Positions 25,399 to 38,013 of a stretch of 64,000 nt of DNA are shown here, one piece after another. Every line of letters begins with the position of its first letter. Position 1 is the stretch's first letter. Both the position numbers and the translations under genes were made by a program. Under the pieces are notes generated by a model. That model was given only the letters and a program-made list of their open reading frames with translations, ran no database searches and was not told where the DNA came from. The DNA is from Ceratothoa steindachneri (taxonomy: Eukaryota; Arthropoda; Malacostraca; Isopoda; Cymothoidae): assembly GCA_963969495.1 (NCBI GenBank), contig OZ018329.1:71637452-71701451 (forward strand), in the 5' to 3' direction.

Positions 25399-26689
25399 CA
25401 TAGGTGGGCGTTATCGCGATAACTATATCGATTTATCGGTTATCCGATAATTTTTTCCCGCGTTAGCGATTCATCGGTATCGCCGATACTTTTGGTTCCA
25501 AAATAGCGATAATCGATAATTTCAGTTTTGGGTTCCAGTTTAGCATAGGGGCGAGCCGCGCGTGCCTTGGAAGCAGAAATAAGTAGGTCCGAGCTGGGAA
25601 CCAGCTGTCGGAGGAGAGGTCACGAGGTGTTGCTCCTGCTCGCAACTGTTTTTACGCGTTCTTTGATCATTTTTTCCCTATGTTCCCGTGCTTCTTCCGT
25701 TCTAATTTTTTTGTGCATGTGTATATGAATGCATGTACTATTCGGTGCTATTCTTTAATATCCGTTTATTAACGTTTTGAACACTTACGAAGTTACGCTC
25801 CTATTCTAAACTGATCCTATTTTTATTGTAATTTAGTAGTGCAGTGCTTTGCTATTTTATAGTATTATTAATTAGTGATGGTGTCGCAAGAGACTGTGCT
25901 CGCATCAAGCCAAAAAGACTCAGCGGAGTCTATTAACTCTGAGCTCACTGAGGCTGAGCCCCAGTCCCCCTGGCCATTCCTTGGCAAGTGGGTGAAGTAC
26001 AAGAAGATGGTTGGCGACAGCTACATCTTCCAGTGCTTGTCCTGCCTCCCCAAGATCACTGAGGTGAAGGTGAACAAGGGAACCAAGGCCACCCTGAAGA
26101 GCCACTTCAACAGGATTCATACTGACAAGGCAAAGCAAGTTGATGAAGCTTGCAAGGCCAACGTTGGGACTGGCGGCCGCCGCAAGAACCGGTCCGTTCA
26201 GTCAGACGACGTCGGGTCACCAGCAAGAAGCAGCGGCAGATGTCAATCGCAGAGATCTTTGACATCATGGCCCAGGGCAGCGCCGTCCTGCAGTCCACCG
26301 TCGACAAGACAATTGTCAGGTTTGTAGTCGACAACATGCTGCCGCTGCAGATTGTGGACAGTCAGAGCTTCAGGGACATGGTCCACACCCTCAACCCTAA
26401 GAAAGAGGTGCCCTCCAGGAGGACACTGGGGAGGAGGATCCTCAAAACCCTTGAGGGGAGCCTCACCAGGTAATAAACTAAGAAACAGTATTCAAATATT
26501 CTTGCTATTGATTATAAAATAACGCTATATATAGTCAATAATCAATATTGTATTAGAATTTTGGATTTATTGTTTTAACGTTTATCACCTTATCGGGCGC
26601 TAAATTTATCGCCAGTTATCGATTATCGGTTATCACCGATAAGCTTATCGGTTATCGTGATACATTTTTCTTTATCGCGCCCACCACTG
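25399..26689 (+). mobile_element. hAT DNA transposon, internally deleted, with TIRs and TSD (hAT-2)
   Basis: The ends are CATAGGTGGGCG at 25399 and the complement of CAGTGGTGGGCG at 26689, so 10 of 12 terminal bases agree. They are flanked by perfect AATCTGTG duplications (25391-25398, 26690-26697). Both subterminal regions are rich in repeated ATCGGTTATC/CGATAA motifs, likely transposase-binding repeats. At 1291 bp it holds only the 5' transposase exon, so it would depend on a transposase supplied in trans. Confidence 0.92.
25878..26473 (+). pseudogene. hAT transposase N-terminal exon with BED zinc finger
   Basis: The ATG at 25878 opens a frame with an acidic start, then a BED-type finger: WPFLGKWVKYKK, FQCLSCLPK, and the downstream His pair in LKSHFNRIHTD (residues about 35-75). 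BED fingers bind the transposon ends. A frameshift near 26170-26215 moves the reading to a frame with MSIAEIFDIMAQGSAVLQ and FVVDNMLPLQIVDSQSFRDM, the conserved hAT segment preceding the catalytic core, then PSRRTLGRRI. The frame stops at 26473. GTAATA right after the CCAG at 26467-26470 may be an old splice donor whose downstream exons were lost in the internal deletion. Confidence 0.85.
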
Positions 26690-26697
26690 AATCTGTG

Positions 26698-29028
26698 TTT
26701 TTCAGAGTTTTAGGTATTTCCTGTTTTTTTAATTTATTTGCCTTTGGGAGAAGAGAGCCCCTTCCCCTTGCTTGCCCGCTGCCTCGATGGATGAAGGAAT
26801 TGCCTTTTAGGGTGAATAATATCGATGGACGAGATGAATCCGGGTGAGATCCTTTCGGGAGTGTAATTATATGGCGGACTCATTGACAACGCCCAAACCT
26901 CCCGGGTGTTTTAATCGCGACCGCATCCCAACATACCATAGAGACGGCTGTATGTGTGTTTATGGTCTTGGAATGGGCCCCCGCTGTGATGACCAGTGGA
27001 GGTAGCAGTCCGTCCCTTGTCCGGAATTGTTTCTGATATTGTTATCGGCTCTGGGGTACTTCTCAAACCAGCTTCCTCCATTGCCCCCAATTATGCCGTG
27101 GCAACCGCTCGGCATAGTTGGGACAAAATATGAATAACAATCTCTCCTCACATCTGGCAGCAGTTTACGTAGTGGGGGCAAGGCTGGGGACTTAAGCAGT
27201 CATCTGCCTAAGTGGGGCCTCTAAAAAGAAAGGTAAATATTAGTCGTGATGCTGAATAAATGGTGATGAGTATAGATCTCTTTCGTAATAGTGGTTCTCG
27301 GAGGCGTCTTTGGAAATTTTTTCACAAAACTTTACCGCCTTTATCGAGTTCTGAGGTAAATCTGCCAAAGTTGTTTAACCAAGATTTCCGAGCAAGCCAA
27401 AACCTCGATCGGTATATTTGAGAGAAAAATGCACATACAAAAATAATAGTTAACAGTGGGGAAAAAAGTTGAGCGGAGAAGAGAAAGTTTCACAAGTACT
27501 AGTAAGAAAAGAAATGGGTTCTCCAGGTACTACCGGAGGTCATATTATTGTATATATACTTGGTTATTTTTAATCTTACTATATTAAATGGGGTTAGTTC
27601 TCCAGGACATACTGGAGGACAAATATTTTACATTTTAAAAGTTTCGGAAATTTTTCCATTACAGAGAGTTATATTTCATAAATTACATTAAGTTTTAATA
27701 TATACACCATCACTGTTTATATTAACGTAACTACTGAGTATTGAATGTTTTTATCATTAATTCTTTTAACCTCTGAATTTTATTATTATTAGACATTTTC
27801 ATCCTTTTTGAACACTTTGTTAAATTAAATTAATTATCATTATCATTAATTCCTTAAACCTCTGAATTTAAGTATTATTAGACACTTTCTTCCTTTTTTA
27901 ACCACTGTTTATTAAATTAATTCACTTAATCTTTAATCTATGGAATTACTGCTATTGATACTAAATATATTCATATTTTAAACACTGCTTATTATATTTA
28001 ACCATTGTTTATATTAACGTAACCACTGACTATTGAATGCATTTATCATTAAATTCCTTTAATCTCTGAATTTTAGCATTATTATACACTTTGTTCCATT
28101 TTAACCACTGTTTATTAAATTAATTCACTTAATCTATGGATTTATTACTAAATTATATATTCATTATTAATCACTGCTTATTATATTTAATTGGTTATGA
28201 AATGGATTGCAGCCGTGTTTATATGCGAAACGGTTTGAGCGTCATTCATTCTCTAAAATCTATTTGATGCTAATTGGCCGATTTTTGCAGTGCTATGTGT
28301 AAAACATAAAATTTGTTTTAAAGCTGAATGAATAAATTAAACATAAGATTGTCATTAAAAATCTGCTTAATCCTGATTGGTTGAATTTTGTATAATTATG
28401 ACTAGATGGAATGATTATTTATATAGCTGTATTTTGTGGTTTAAGAGTCTGCACACTTGCTCTCTCGCTGCGAACTGGTAAAGGTTATCTCGGATAGAGG
28501 AGGAAAAGTTTCAGGTAGGACCTAAAATGCCTTTCTTAAGAAAACTTCTAAGAAAAAATATATGCGCTCCTGCGGCTTATTGGAGATTCTTCCTGTTCCT
28601 CTTGAGCTAAGTGCCTGTGCACCTCCCCCGAAGGGGTTGCTCTTCCTTATTCTAAATTCTTGGCTCTTTATTCATACTTTTTATCTCAAACTTACTTCTC
28701 ACTAGCACTACATAACTTGGTCACCGACAAGGTCTGAGTTGAAATTGGTAGTAAGGTATAGTGAACCCCTGAAGGAGACCCTCTTAGGGGTCCAGAAAAG
28801 GGAGGCTGATTCTCAGTCACGAGCCAGAACCCAACTGTGGACCGCTGTTAGGGCTAGGCCCAGATAGGTAAGGTTGACCAAGGAGAGTGCGAAAGTTGGA
28901 AGGTAGGCGAGATAGAACTAGGACAGATAGAGGGGCTCCTCCCACTAGTGGAAACTGGATAAAGTCTCCACAGCTGAAGATCGACAGAAGAACCCCCTTC
29001 TTCGGAGAGGGGCCGACTCCCAGGGAAG
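26698..29028. other. Intron 3 spacer and probable 5' UTR of the 29-kb retrotransposon
   Basis: No coding similarity was recognised. The centre contains an AT-rich degenerate repeat (27690-28200). The last several hundred bases (about 28440-29028) are less AT-rich and probably belong to the 5' leader of the Jockey/L2-like element whose ORF1 starts at 29029. Confidence 0.5.
27690..28200. repeat. AT-rich degenerate tandem repeat
   Basis: Phrases such as 'CACTGTTTATATTAACGTAAC', 'TATTGAATG..TTTATCATTAA', 'CCTCTGAATTT' and 'AACCACTGTTTATTAAATTAATTCACTTAATC' recur two to four times in similar order with a period near 110-150 bp (for example 27709, 28008; 27757, 27845, 28046; 27899, 28095). Confidence 0.6.
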
Positions 29029-30290
29029 ATGGACCCACCGGACTTCAAAAGGCTTTCCCTTAAACTCATACCCAACGGAAGGAAAAGATCACCACAAGAA
29101 GTAGTGCAATGCATATTTATAGATCTGGAGATACCACTAATCAAATGTATTGACACCCCATCTGAATTCACAGTTATTTTTCCCCAAAATAAAGATGTAG
29201 AGCAGCTACTATCATCTGCTGGGAGCATTACTCTACGAAAATTGGATTTGGAAGCAAGAGTACCCCCACAAATCATGGCTAACAGAAGTGTCATCTGCCG
29301 AAAAATCGAGTCCTGGATAGGAGAACACTCATGCCAAGAAATATAAGAAAAACTATAGGAGGGACAGAAATGGCTTAAGATAGCAGAGGTTGTCAAATTT
29401 AAAGATCACACTTACGTTTTCAAGGTCATTTGCGAATCTACCGAAATGGCTTCAAAGATCATCGAACAAGGACTTCTCGCTTTCACCATGAGAATCCCAT
29501 CCGCTCACATACAAAGAGATGTCTTCACAAGCATATAGAAATGCTTCAGATGTTATGCGTTGGAGGAACATACGACTCAAAATTGCCCCCCCCCCCCAAG
29601 ACCTAATCATCTGTTCTGAATGTGAAACTCAAGGTCATTCTTGGAGTTACTGCAACAACACAGATAAAAGATGCATTAACTGCCAAGGGGGACACAGAAT
29701 CATGGCCATGATGTGTCCCAGAAGAAGATAAATTATTAAGAAATAATGCTAACGTAAATAAAAACTCATACGCATCAATGGCAAAAGGTGACCAACAAGG
29801 ACTGGCAACACAGATAAATTTGGATGGTACTCTCAACGTGAAAGTACTTACTTGTATATTACATGCATACGTGATGAACATAGCTAAGCCTGGAAATTAC
29901 GCAACAACAGCATACAGCATGTTTCAGGAAAACGGGCTCGAACCGATGAAATTCCCCAAAGAATTCGACTAATCGGCCATTTTCAAAATCAAAGTCACAT
30001 AAAAGACAAAAGATGAGTTAATCGAAGAGGCGAAAGGAAACCAACAGGCAGCAGAAACAGAAGAGGACACGAACAGCGACGACTCCGAGACTGAAAATAC
30101 CTCTGATGACACAGAGCAAGAGTGCACACGGGTTACTCGCAGGAAAGCCCAAAGATTTAACAGATCTAAATCCGCAAGTAAAAGGGGTCCATCATCCAGA
30201 GATGAATTACCAGAAGGACCCTCGAACGTAATCAGCAGAGGGGGAACCCAGGAGAAACGAAAGAAGAACCAGAAAAAGAAGAAGAAACAC
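29029..30290 (+). pseudogene. ORF1 of the 29-kb Jockey/L2-like element
   Basis: ORF1 proteins of this group bind the element RNA. The ATG at 29029 begins MDPPDFKRLSLKLIPNGRKR; the frame is open to a stop at 29344, then continues (KWLKIAEVVKFKDHTYVFKV, KIIEQGLLAFTMRIPSAHIQ). The zinc-knuckle block lies at about 29540-29732: KCFRCY, then CSECETQGHSWSYC, CINC and HRIMAMMC, with a frame change at the C run at 29587-29598. A middle segment (VLTCILHAYVMNIAKPGNYA) precedes a Glu/Asp/Ser-rich and finally Lys-rich tail ending near 30290. Several stops show that it is no longer translated as one unit. Confidence 0.75.
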
Positions 30291-30336
30291 TGATAAATTA
30301 ACAGATAGGACAAACAAAACGAATAAACGAGCGGAA

Positions 30337-33096
30337 ATGGACTATTGGTAATGCATATTAAGAAATTAAAACTACTACAAATTATCACCTCCTGATAGAA
30401 AGACAAGAAAATTATGTACGGAAACTTATTCATAAAAATTGACCCAGATGTTATACTAATATCAGAACATGGAAGAAATACAGAAAACGAGAAACTAAAA
30501 CATATGGAACTACAATGTTATTTACAAAAATCCTTCAGGAGAAACGCACGACGGAGTGGCAATAGCTGTCAAGCAAGGATTGCAGTACAAAAGAATACAA
30601 GGATTTAAGGATGCATATTTAGCTATAGAAATTAATATGGAATTAAGCAACATCATTGTCGCAACTGGATACCAGGCGCCCCCAATTACCGGTACAAAAC
30701 TTTACTAAACTGTTCAACTATAGGATACCGGTCAGTTTGATGGGCGATTTAAATGCCCATTGCGGGGCTTCTGGGTACAGAAATACAAACAGAGTCGTAA
30801 GACAACTTAACACGTTATCATTAGACGTATACTGCAAAGACTGGGACCCAATTTCTCTACATATGTACTTACGAAGAGAACACGCAACAAAACTGGACAT
30901 CTGCCTGGCTAACTTCAATCTCCCCTTTAACTATTTTATGGAACCAGTGGATGTTCCTTGCAGTGACCACACTGCGACTCTAATGTACATAAACAAGAAC
31001 CTATAAAAATCCCTTCTAAGAAATGGAAAGCATACCATAGAGAAGATTGGGATAAGTACAAAGAATTACTTCAGACTTACGTGCCCAGCCCGCTCGGGGA
31101 AGCCACTCTAGAGGAAATCGACTGGGAGTTGGCTAGGATCAGAGAAGAAATTAAAAGGGCAGAGAAGGGAGCCGTCCCCATTAACTCGTTCCAAACCATT
31201 AAACAATTTAGGTGAACACCAGAAATGGTGGCTTTGATCGAGGTGATCGGCCGGGAGGCAGAAAATATAAGAAGTTTCGGAACATCAAGGGAAGCATACA
31301 ACGCACTCAGGAGACAGGAAAGAGAACTAATAGCACTAATTTATGAAAAACAGAGAAATGGGATCAACACATCGAGAAAATAGATGTGGAAACAACACCA
31401 AGGGAATTTTGGAAACATATCAACAAATTAAAGACACGGATAGCAAGGGATAAAATGAAAATTAAGGATGCAGGGAACAACATTTTAGAAGATGAGGAAG
31501 AAATAGAGGCATTATTTAGAGAGCACTGGAGAAATCTATTCAAAATTAGTGAAGAAGAGAATGAGGGCTGTGACATTAAATTCGAACATCAGATAGTGGA
31601 CGAACTCAATGGGAAGATCGAAAGGATATACCCCTTCTACTTTGTCAAGGAAAGGAGAATCAACAACGACGGAATAGATGCAATCATTACATCTGAGGAA
31701 TTAAAAGAAACTATAAAGAACTTCGGGCAGAGAGCCTCAGGCAGATCGGGACTCACCAAATTAAATTACCTTGAAGCTCGCCCGAACATACTAGAGGGAG
31801 TGAAAAACGTCCTCAATGCGTGCTTGAACACCGGATACTTTCCTGATGAACTTAAAGTGGCGAAGATGATATTCATACCCAAGGCGGGAAAACCCCCAGA
31901 TCAAGTGGGTAACTACCGCCCCGTCTTGCTACTAGATTTCATCGGTAAGGTATTGGAAAAAATAATTAATGACAGACTGTCCAATTTTTTTTTATGATAA
32001 TGGCCGGAGAACCAGCTGCCAATTTGGCTTCAGGAAAAACAGAAGACGGAGATGGCCTTTACAGTCATCCTTGAAAAGATAGCGAAAGCAAAGAGAAAAA
32101 ATGAGCGTAGACATCGTATGCCGGGACGTGTTCAAGGCATTCGACAAAGTATGGCAGGGTGGTATGCAACTCAAGATACTCAGATTAGGAATGAACAACA
32201 AGATCGAAAGGATTTCATGTGATTATGTAATGGAGAGACGTGCTTATATGGAAATAGAACGACATCAGGGAGAAATATTCGACCTCACTGCGGGTTTGCC
32301 CCAAGGCGGATGTCTTGAGTCCGTCTCTCTATTCAATCTACACAGCAGATATACCACCACCAAGTAATGAGGGCTGCTTGAACATCCAATTTGCTGATGA
32401 CGTCACCCAGATCATAGTTTGCCCCTACAGGAACGTCTCAATGCAAGCTAGGATGACTGCAGAAGAGATAAGAAGCATTAATAGATACGAAGAAAAATAC
32501 AAAATTAAAAACAACAGGGATAAATTTAAAATGGTACCTGTGTACAGGAGGAGCATCTCAGATGTATATGTAGCAGGACAGCGCTACAGATACGACAAAG
32601 AATGTAAGGTGCTTGGACTAACCATTACGAAACAGGTTATCAAAAGCACGTAACTGAGATGGTAAATCGAGGGAAGAGTGGCCTGGCATTACTGTACAAG
32701 TTAGTTAACCTAATTATGAAAAACAAGAGAAAACTTTATCAAGCCAGAGTACAGTCCGCGATTATTTATCCAGCCATCGCGATGTACACGATCTGGAGAA
32801 GTAACCTATTAAGACTCCAAAAAGTCCAAAACAAAGCTATATACTTAATAACAAACACCAGAAGAGGAGAAAGAAGAAGACTACGAGACCTGCACAGGGA
32901 GGCAAAGATAAAGCCACTTAACAGAATAACTGCAAAAAGAGCAAGGAGATTCATAGAAAAGACACAGAATGAAGTAGGAGTTGAATTAACCAACCAAATT
33001 GACCAAAGAGAAGGATGGAGATCACACAGATTATTCCCAAGTTTTCCAAGGGTAGTAGAAGGAGGAGAAGAGGACGAAGAAGAAATCTACACCTAG
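30337..33096 (+). pseudogene. ORF2 (EN-RT) of the 29-kb Jockey/L2-like element
   Basis: The endonuclease piece begins near 30400: FIKIDPDVILISEHG parallels the start of ORF2 at 63.76-63.81 kb. It continues with SLMGDLNAHCGASGYRN and ends with PCSDHTATLMYI at about 30952-30990. The RT core follows: EFWKHINKLKTR at 31407, KMIFIPKAGKPPDQVGNYRP at about 31864-31923, DVFKAFDKVW (about 32128-32157), LPQGGCLESVSLFNL, and the catalytic FADDVTQII at about 32390-32416. After another shift, 32659-33096 gives the C-terminal domain with LLRLQKVQNKAIYLIT. Frame changes near 31020, 31380, 32000, 32340 and 32650 and a stop at 31214 break it, although the catalytic ADD is intact. Confidence 0.8.
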
Positions 33097-33400
33097 AGAA
33101 AGAGAATAATACTCGACGACGACTAAGAGTAATTAAATAACCGAAGCATCACCAGAGAATAGCATATAGTCAATTATAACTAGGATAGGAATACGAAAGA
33201 ATAGATAGAGAGATATAAACCTACACCAGTTTTTAGTAAGAATAATTACTAATAACGGTTTGAATGCCTCATAAATACCAACACTACTTAGACATATTAA
33301 AAATAGATACATATACAATTTTTTTTTAAGTAAATAAAGAAAAAAAATAAGCAATGCGGGACACTCACGCAAAAAAAATTTCTAACTTTATCCCGCTAGC

Positions 33401-34129
33401 TATAACTAACTATAATGGAGAGAGATAAGCCTGACCCCCAGGCAACTAGCATATCTTTGCAAACTTCTTACTCCCTTCATCCTTCAACATCTATTCTATT
33501 TTACTATCAAATTCGCACACGGGCCTCACAGTAGATACGTGGGACAGTGGTCACGATAAACAGCAAAGTTATAGTTAGAGACAAACGGCACATCGTGGTT
33601 CGGATTCCACGTTAAGCTCTAGGTCCCATGACTAACTAAGTCGACTTTTGCCTCCTACTATTTTCTTCGCTGTCCTATCTTAAAACTTTCCTCTTACTCT
33701 CCCTCTCACTCTTATCCGCTGTACTCACAGTGCTTGAAGCCTACTTTGGTTATAGACAGTGTGACTATGTTGGTCTACAAAGGAGTACCGAGCCTTCCCC
33801 TCCCTCCTTGGCCACTCCATGAGGGCCAAGGGGGGCGGGGGGGGGGGGGGGAGAGCTGTTCTTTGTCTCTCACTTCTCTTTTCATTTCATTTAAGAGAGA
33901 GTATTAGCAGTCATTATTCAAGAAGCAAAAAGTTATCCTTAATGCTCGACTTTTCGAGACTTGTTCCCGCAATTTACAACTGAATAAAGAATCCAGCTGA
34001 ATATTTTCCTTTATCCTAAGGAAGCTCGTTTGATCACTTAACCATCCTGCTACACGAGAAGAGCTCCCATTTTCGCACTTTAAATAAAAGGGGCATATAT
34101 CGTCTGAATAGCCATACCTATACAACTCC
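33401..34129. other. Spacer with a long G run, no gene seen
   Basis: Nothing coding was recognised. A nearly pure G tract lies at 33830-33851. The - strand open frame at 33904-34125 continues past the truncated end of the hAT-3 transposase and has no motif. Confidence 0.5.
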
Positions 34130-35180
34130 GTTTTAGAGATAAGGTCAATCCTCCTAAAGAGAAGAGCCGTTCCACAGGAGCTGACGACGGAAAAGTGGTG
34201 TATTAAATAAATAACTTTTTTATGTTTCGATATCTATCTAAACTTTGAAGTGGTTTATTTGAATCTTGAAGTTAACTGAACAATTCTAAATCTGCGGTTA
34301 ATCGTGTTTGAGTGGGTTTTGTAAATAAAAAATAATCGTCACTGTCCGATACACCACTGGATGATTCAGCTTCGGGTCCCTTTGCTAAATTCTCAATCAC
34401 TTGAATCATAATATTTTTAACAGAGTCTTGGTGGCTTGAACTGTCACATGAAATACTGATATCTAGCCAGCGGAGTTTGAAGAATGGATGGCTTGTTGAT
34501 GCAATAATGGTATCTGTAACGATGGCTTCATTTGCCAAGGTAAATGAGATTGGTAGCGCTTTCCAAAGCCCTTAGTGACTGCACCTAGAAGAGGTTGGCA
34601 AATTTCAGAGAACCTGACTGAAGGTTCTTCAGCTTTTTCTCCACAGTAAGCAAGGTAGGGAGCAATTCTCCCTAAATAGCAGTTTTGTTCTCCCTGTAGG
34701 CGATCAATTGCTACTGTAATAAGCGCCAAAACTAAGACACTCCCCAGGAAATTCAATTTCGTGACTTCTGAACACTAGAAGTTCAAGGGGTGTCATGAGT
34801 TAATGTAATTTGTCCTTGTGTTTTAAAAGTAATGATAATGCATCAAACAGAGAGTTCTACCTTGTAATGCAAGGCACCTTTATTGAGCAGTTGATAACAG
34901 TTTTGATAATCTCTGCTGATTTTGGACGCCCGCTTTTGTCCCATAATGCTGAGCATTTCCCCATCGCAGCATGATTGATATTTGCAAAAGAGGATATTTT
35001 CAGTGCCTGTATTGCATCAGTTGTGGCGACGAGACTGAGTGTGTGTGAAGCACAGCGCACATGCTTAAACAGGCTGAAGCTGCATGGCTCAGACGAAAGG
35101 TCTTGATTCTGATTCAAAGCACTTCTCATTAAGAAACTATCCTCCAGCTCATGCTCACCCTGATCTTCTTCACTTACCTG
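34130..35180 (-). pseudogene. hAT-3 transposase, C-terminal half
   Basis: It reads from about 35180 downward: HVRCASHTLSLVATTDA (the conserved C-A-x-H-x-L-N-L core of hAT transposases), ALWDKSGRPKSAE; then the frame at 34756-34463 with a leucine-rich stretch and PYLAYCGEKAEEPSVRF; then 34538-34272 with HPFFKLRWL. The dimerisation motif is at about 34230-34140: KKLFI, a stop, then PSSAPVERLFSLGG and LKR. It ends there without the usual C-terminal leucine helix. Stops and at least three frame shifts are present. A splice donor-like CAGGTAAGT on the - strand near 35170 may mark an original exon edge. Confidence 0.75.
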
Positions 35181-36026
35181 GATTCCATTATTGTATTTGG
35201 TTATTAATGGGATTTATTTTTGGTTAATAAATCAGCCTAAACAGTGTTTCGAAAAACATTACCATAAATTTTTTTTATGAAAGTAGTCTGCTAATGTTTA
35301 GGCCTAAGATTAAATCGAAATAAATTTTGAACTTCTGAACTAAGTTTTAAGAAAAACAATTAAACAAATATAAATATATTCACAGAATCAACGAATGCAC
35401 AATGAGATAAATTGGATTAGGTATACAATGTAAGATATGGTAAAATATGATTCAAAGTAACAAGATGTAATTTAAGATGTGAAGTGAAATAAAAATGAAA
35501 TAGATATGAAATAAAAGATGACTACGACGGACTGTGAATTGGGGTCGGCAATACGAGAAGTAAATAGAATTAGGACCTACTCTCGCATGACAGTTTGCAG
35601 AGAATAATTGTGAGAGGATGAGGAATTAAACTAATTAGGATTTGTTTGGAGTGAATTGACTAATTGTAGAAGGAATGATTGCCGACCTTTATGCTGAGAA
35701 TGGCGAAAGACGAATGGGAAAGACTAGTGTTCAATTTGGTTGAGCTGAAAGCGTGTGTTTGTTTGTATGTGCGTGAATTTTAAGAGATGTTGTTTGAACC
35801 AGTAGTACATTAAATGAAATCAGTTTTTTGTCACAGGATATTTGAATTATTAAAGGTTGCATAAATTAAATGAATTGCAAAAAGTTATGGATAAATTAAT
35901 AGAATGATTGTATTGGTAAAAGTTAATTAAAATAAATTAATGAATTATTAAGTTGTAAAATAATTTGCATAAATGATTTAATTGACAAAAATTAATTAAA
36001 AAGAATTGAATTTTATACATAATACA

Positions 36027-36120
<94 letters not shown>
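35181..36120 (+). repeat. Repeat R, copy 1, ending in (TA)n
   Basis: This is the same sequence as 59880-60460 (e.g. TAAATCAGCCTA, AGGCCTAA, ATATAAATATATT, GGACTGTGAATTGGGG) and, in its second half, 38595-39047 (CAGTTTGCAGAGAAT, CTAGTGTTCAATTTGGTTGA, GCGTGTGTTTGTTTGTATG, CACAGGATATTTGAATTATT). It ends in a (TA)n tract at 36030-36120, where Penelope-like copy 2 begins. No open frame or protein motif was found. The class is unknown. Confidence 0.75.
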
Positions 36121-36124
<4 letters not shown>

Positions 36125-36316
36125 AAAATTAATGCAATATCGCAAGAAAAGATGAGGAATTAAACCACATTTTCCGAAGACAATTTAATTCAGAACAGTT
36201 TCGGTGTATCTCACACCCTTTTTCAACTGACACTGGATATAAAATATTAGAAACGTGCTTACATACATAACACGGGGTCAGGTCGTGAAAGATTTCCTCC
36301 TTTTTCCCCCAATCCC

Positions 36317-38008
36317 CTACTTGTGGCTAATCAGGGGGGTTGTTAGGCCTAAACATATTGAAGGCTGACATTTCACTATTTTGTTTATTTGCTTTCGTAT
36401 TACAAGATTAAAAGAAAATTGACCCTCAGATAGATTTAAATTAGGAACTGACGATATCAAGCTCGATTCTACGATTCTTCTCTTAACATAGTTAGCCGAT
36501 TTAAATACCATTTTACTTCCATTGAAATCGATCGAATGATTCAAGTCTCTAACATGGCAAAAATATTCCACCCGCTTTGGCTGTCCACTCTAATATCTCT
36601 TTTGTGTTCGTACAATCTCTTGTCTAGATTTCTCCCCGTTTCCCCTATATAAACTTTATGGCAATAGTTGCATGGTATTGCATATACTCTTATGTTATGA
36701 TGTTGTTTGGGTTTCCTGGCAATCATCAATTGGTTTAAGGAATTATTATATTTAAAGGCTAGATTGATACCCGTTTTTCCAAATATGTCCTTTAAACTAT
36801 TTAATTTATTATTAAATGGCAATGTTATACATATGTTGAAGTCATTAGTGTGGGAAGGCTTATTACCATAGAATGTTTTCCTAGCTGCAAAATGGGCAAA
36901 CGATATGAACCAATCGGGGTAATACAAATTAGAAAAAATGGTCCTCATAATGACAATTTCCTCATCTAAATAGGAAGGATGACATATTTTATATGTTCTA
37001 AGGAAAAGGTTAGAAATTACCGATTTTTTAACAGTATTATCGTGAAACGAAAAATAATGTATATAGGCATTCGAGTGGGTTGGTTTCCTATAAACGTCAA
37101 GTTTTAATTCATGGTGATCTTTATTAATTGCGGACATCTAAAAAGGGTAATCTATTATCATATTCCCATTCATATTTAAATTTGATGGAGACATGCAAAT
37201 TATTCAAAAAGTTATCAAAATCAGGACCATTAGGCCATACAGAAAATACATCGTCAATGTACCTTAACCATATAAAGTTAGGGGGAGAAATTGTGGGAAG
37301 GAGTTCAGTCTCAAAATATTCCATGAAGAGACATGCCAATATCGGAGATAAACTATTTCCCATGCTAAGGCCAAATATTTGTCTATAAAACTCATTATTT
37401 ACTCGAAACACATTTTCAGAGAGACATAATTCACCTAAATCGATAAATTTACTCGTAGAAATGGGAAGATCCAAATTAAGTCTAGGCATGATTTCCGGCA
37501 GAAGGCCCATGGTTTGGTCAACCGGAACTTTGGTAAACAAAGAGTTTACATCAAAGCTCACAAGTTTTCCATCCGGTAATTGCAGGTGGTTGAGGCGGTC
37601 AACTAAATCTTGAGTGTTCATAATGTGTGCAGATGAGATTCTTCCAACTGCTGGAGATAAATGTTTGGCGAGCCATTTGGAGAGCTTATAAGTGGGAGAA
37701 TTAATATTGGAAATGATTGGGCGTAAGGAACATCCCTCTTTGTGGGTCTTTGGGAGCCCATACATATAGCGAAGTGAAGGGTTCGTACTCCTGAATTGTT
37801 TGATTAAATCTGCGCTTTTCAATATTCTCTTCAATTTGTTGTTTAAATTGCTTGTTTTGTTATTGAGCGGGTCACTTTGTAGCTTTTCATATGTGTTCAC
37901 ACCATTAAGAAGTTCGTTAAGTTTATCATTATAACTATGTTTGTCCAAAATGACTAACTGATTCGTTTTGTCGGATTTGGTTATAACAATGTTGTTATTA
38001 AATTTAAG
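36317..38008 (-). pseudogene. Penelope-like RT/GIY-YIG endonuclease, copy 2
   Basis: The - strand frame from about 38008 reads NNNIVITKSDKTNQLVILDK then, to 37124, the RT domain: YMYGLPKTHKEGCSLRPI, SFDVNSLFTKVPVDQT, FGLSMGNSLSPILACLFMEY, the intact catalytic YIDDVFSVW, and LPFLDV. A frameshift near 37130 leads to the next part (37137-36541), with KLDVYRKPTHSNAYIHYF and then the endonuclease: VYAIPCNYCHKVYIGETGRN, LDKRLYEHKRD. The C-terminus (36571-36317) is in another frame, DLNHSIDFNGSKMVFKSANY and RRIVESSLIS. It is better kept than copy 1 in RT, but two frameshifts and loss of the N-terminus make it inactive. Confidence 0.88.
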
Positions 38009-38013
38009 TTAAT

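Larger units (their letters stand above)
29029..33400 (+). mobile_element. Jockey/L2-like non-LTR retrotransposon, nearly full length
   Basis: It has ORF1 with a CCHC block, then ORF2 with endonuclease and RT, and no RNase H after RT. The C-terminal motif 'LLRLQKVQNKAIYLIT' after the RT is typical of the Jockey group and relatives, but I cannot separate Jockey from L2-like clades by eye. Fragments of the same family occur at 10.06-10.74, 24.93-25.33, 62.93-63.42 and 63.68-64.0 kb. The 3' limit near 33400 is approximate. Confidence 0.8.
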
